A stretch of 56,592 bases of DNA from positions 1 to 56,592 of the forward strand of contig JAICUF010000007.1 of assembly GCA_025935995.1 (NCBI GenBank), in the 5' to 3' direction. The translations under genes were made by a program, and so were the position numbers. Each line of letters begins with the position of its first letter. The first letter of the stretch is position 1. The DNA is from Gemmatimonadales bacterium (GTDB taxonomy: Bacteria > Gemmatimonadota > Gemmatimonadetes > Gemmatimonadales > GWC2-71-9). The notes beneath the pieces are model-generated. The model was given only the letters and a program-made list of their open reading frames with translations, made no database searches and was not told the DNA's origin. Shown here piece by piece: positions 55,652 to 56,592 of the stretch.

Positions 55652-56086
55652 ATGTCCGCACCCGCCATCAAGGTTGCCGAGCAGCTCGGGGGGGCGCCCG
55701 TGCTGCACCGGCGGGTCCGCTCCGAGCTCGACCTCATGCGCACCCTGCGCGACGGCATTCCCGCCGCCGCGGTCGAGCAGTTCGTCACCCGCGGCAGCCT
55801 GACGCGGGACGAGGTCTACAGTCTCATCATCCCCCGCCGCACGCTCATGCTCCGGAAGCAGAAGCACCAGCCGCTCACGGCCGAGGAATCGGAGAAGGCC
55901 GCGCGGGTCGCGCGGACGCTGGCCTCGGCGGAGGCGACCTTCGGCGACACCGAGAAGGCGCGCGCCTGGCTCCGCCGGCCGAGCCGGGGGCTGGGCGGCG
56001 TGGTGCCGCTGGCGCTCCTCGACACCGAGGCGGGCGGTCGCATCGTCGAGGAGGAGCTGCTCCGCATCGCCGGCGGCGTGTACTGA
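55652..56086 (+). CDS. Xre/MbcA/ParS-type antitoxin
   Basis: A 144-residue DNA-binding antitoxin of the type II RES/Xre family. The helix-turn-helix region is about residues 35-75 (VEQFVTRGSLTRDEVYSL, IIPRRTLMLRKQKHQPLT), and the C-terminal toxin-binding MbcA/ParS domain is about 80-144 (KAARVARTLASAEATFGD, KARAWLRRPSRGLGG, DTEAGGRIVEEELLRIAGG). GGAGG lies 2-3 nt before ATG 55652. It precedes the RES toxin by 3 nt and should repress the operon. Confidence 0.95.
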   Translation: MSAPAIKVAEQLGGAPVLHRRVRSELDLMRTLRDGIPAAAVEQFVTRGSLTRDEVYSLIIPRRTLMLRKQKHQPLTAEESEKAARVARTLASAEATFGDTEKARAWLRRPSRGLGGVVPLALLDTEAGGRIVEEELLRIAGGVY

Positions 56087-56089
56087 GCC

Positions 56090-56563
56090 ATGCGCGTCTG
56101 GCGCCTCGGCCCGGCCCGGCATCCGCCGCTCGACGGTGAAGGCGCGCGCCGCGCGAGCGGGCGCTGGAATCCGCGCGGCACGCCGATGGTCTACACATCG
56201 GCCCACCTGTCGCTCGCGGTGCTCGAGAAGCTGGTGCACGTGGACTTCGACACCTTCCCGGCCGACGTCGTGAGCTACGAGATCGAGATCCCCGACGACC
56301 TGCCGGTCCAGTCGCTCGAGCTCACGGCGATGCCGCGCGGATGGGATGCGATGCCGGCGCCGGAGTCGACGCAGGCACTGGGGCGCGCGTGGGTCGAGGG
56401 CGCCGGGAATCCCGGAATCCTGTCGGTGCCCTCCGTCGTAGTGCCCCGGGAGCGGAACTTCCTGCTCAACCCGTCCCACCCGGATGCGAAGCGCTGGAAA
56501 GTGGTGCACCGCGAGCCGTTCCGGCTCGACGGGCGGCTCGTCCGCGCGCTACCGCCTCCGTAA
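56090..56563 (+). CDS. RES-domain toxin
   Basis: A 157-residue toxin of the RES family, which degrades NAD+ (phosphorolysis or hydrolysis; ParT also ADP-ribosylates). The domain's named residues are visible: RRASGRWNPRGTPMVYTS (conserved Arg), SLAVLEKLVHVD (Glu) and ILSVPSVVVPRERNFLLNP (Ser). The end is complete, 29 nt before the window edge. Gene order (antitoxin first) is normal for this family. Confidence 0.95.
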   Translation: MRVWRLGPARHPPLDGEGARRASGRWNPRGTPMVYTSAHLSLAVLEKLVHVDFDTFPADVVSYEIEIPDDLPVQSLELTAMPRGWDAMPAPESTQALGRAWVEGAGNPGILSVPSVVVPRERNFLLNPSHPDAKRWKVVHREPFRLDGRLVRALPPP

Positions 56564-56592
56564 CCGCCTGGGCCGGCCACCGTCACCGGAAG

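Overview
The window is a very GC-rich (about 70% by eye), densely packed bacterial chromosome segment with no rRNA, tRNA or CRISPR array and about 55 supported protein genes. The gene mix suggests an environmental aerobe, probably Gemmatimonadota or a close relative. It includes a SusC/CirA-like TonB receptor with a carboxypeptidase-regulatory domain, a GSI-alpha glutamine synthetase, TolB-like and BIG/LVIVD surface proteins, a four-helix-bundle protein, RES/Xre toxin-antitoxin genes and an environmental integron-type integrase. This placement is inference; there is no rRNA or other phylogenetic marker to settle it.

Layout. 1-5.1 kb: 3' end-truncated integron integrase (minus), a TPP riboswitch controlling thiC, then a divergent OsmC / GT39 pair that start on the same CCATGG. 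5.2-9.6 kb: CBS protein, Hsp20 with a sigma-54-like promoter, cardiolipin synthase with an inverted repeat around its start, HEAT protein, small secreted and membrane proteins. 9.6-19.7 kb: two coupled small helical proteins, a secreted HEXXH protein, a hybrid histidine kinase, M14 peptidase, a TolB-like lipoprotein apparently starting at ATT followed by two tandem signal peptidases, a zinc-ribbon protein, a cupredoxin and a lysine-rich-tail protein. 19.7-25 kb (minus): a chemoreceptor co-transcribed with an orphan LivJ-type binding protein, cold-shock protein, four-helix-bundle protein, alkyltransferase. 25-28 kb: BIG/LVIVD surface protein and two unknowns. 28.06-28.67 kb: a gene-free stretch with five TCCACA hexamers, a promoter-like site, many hairpins and a strong terminator, best read as an unassigned structured RNA gene. 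28.7-34.6 kb: amidase and YhaM-like HD nuclease, a shortened receiver-Fis regulator, pseudopilin, MerR regulator, LemA-M48 protease. 34.6-41.5 kb (minus): HD-GYP response regulator, a 1,164-residue membrane HEAT protein and a processive GT2, a likely c-di-GMP-linked exopolysaccharide module. 41.6-47.5 kb: glnA, small membrane proteins, DUF72, PAP2 phosphatase and a lipid kinase. 47.5-56.6 kb: a TonB receptor with an unusual LTxxQ-type helical tail, exported MsrB/MsrA, DUF4153 protein, glycine-zipper lipoprotein, DUF3293 protein and an Xre/RES toxin-antitoxin pair.

Window-wide patterns. At least eleven genes carry a TANNNT box 5-8 nt before the start codon and no Shine-Dalgarno sequence, which suggests leaderless transcription. 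Four of about twelve convergent gene pairs share a single CTAG as both stop codons. Coupled ATGA or GTGA stop/start overlaps are common. The strongest candidates for undescribed biology are the structured RNA locus at 28.2-28.67 kb, the HD-GYP/HEAT/GT2 operon, the TonB receptor tail and the leaderless promoter architecture.
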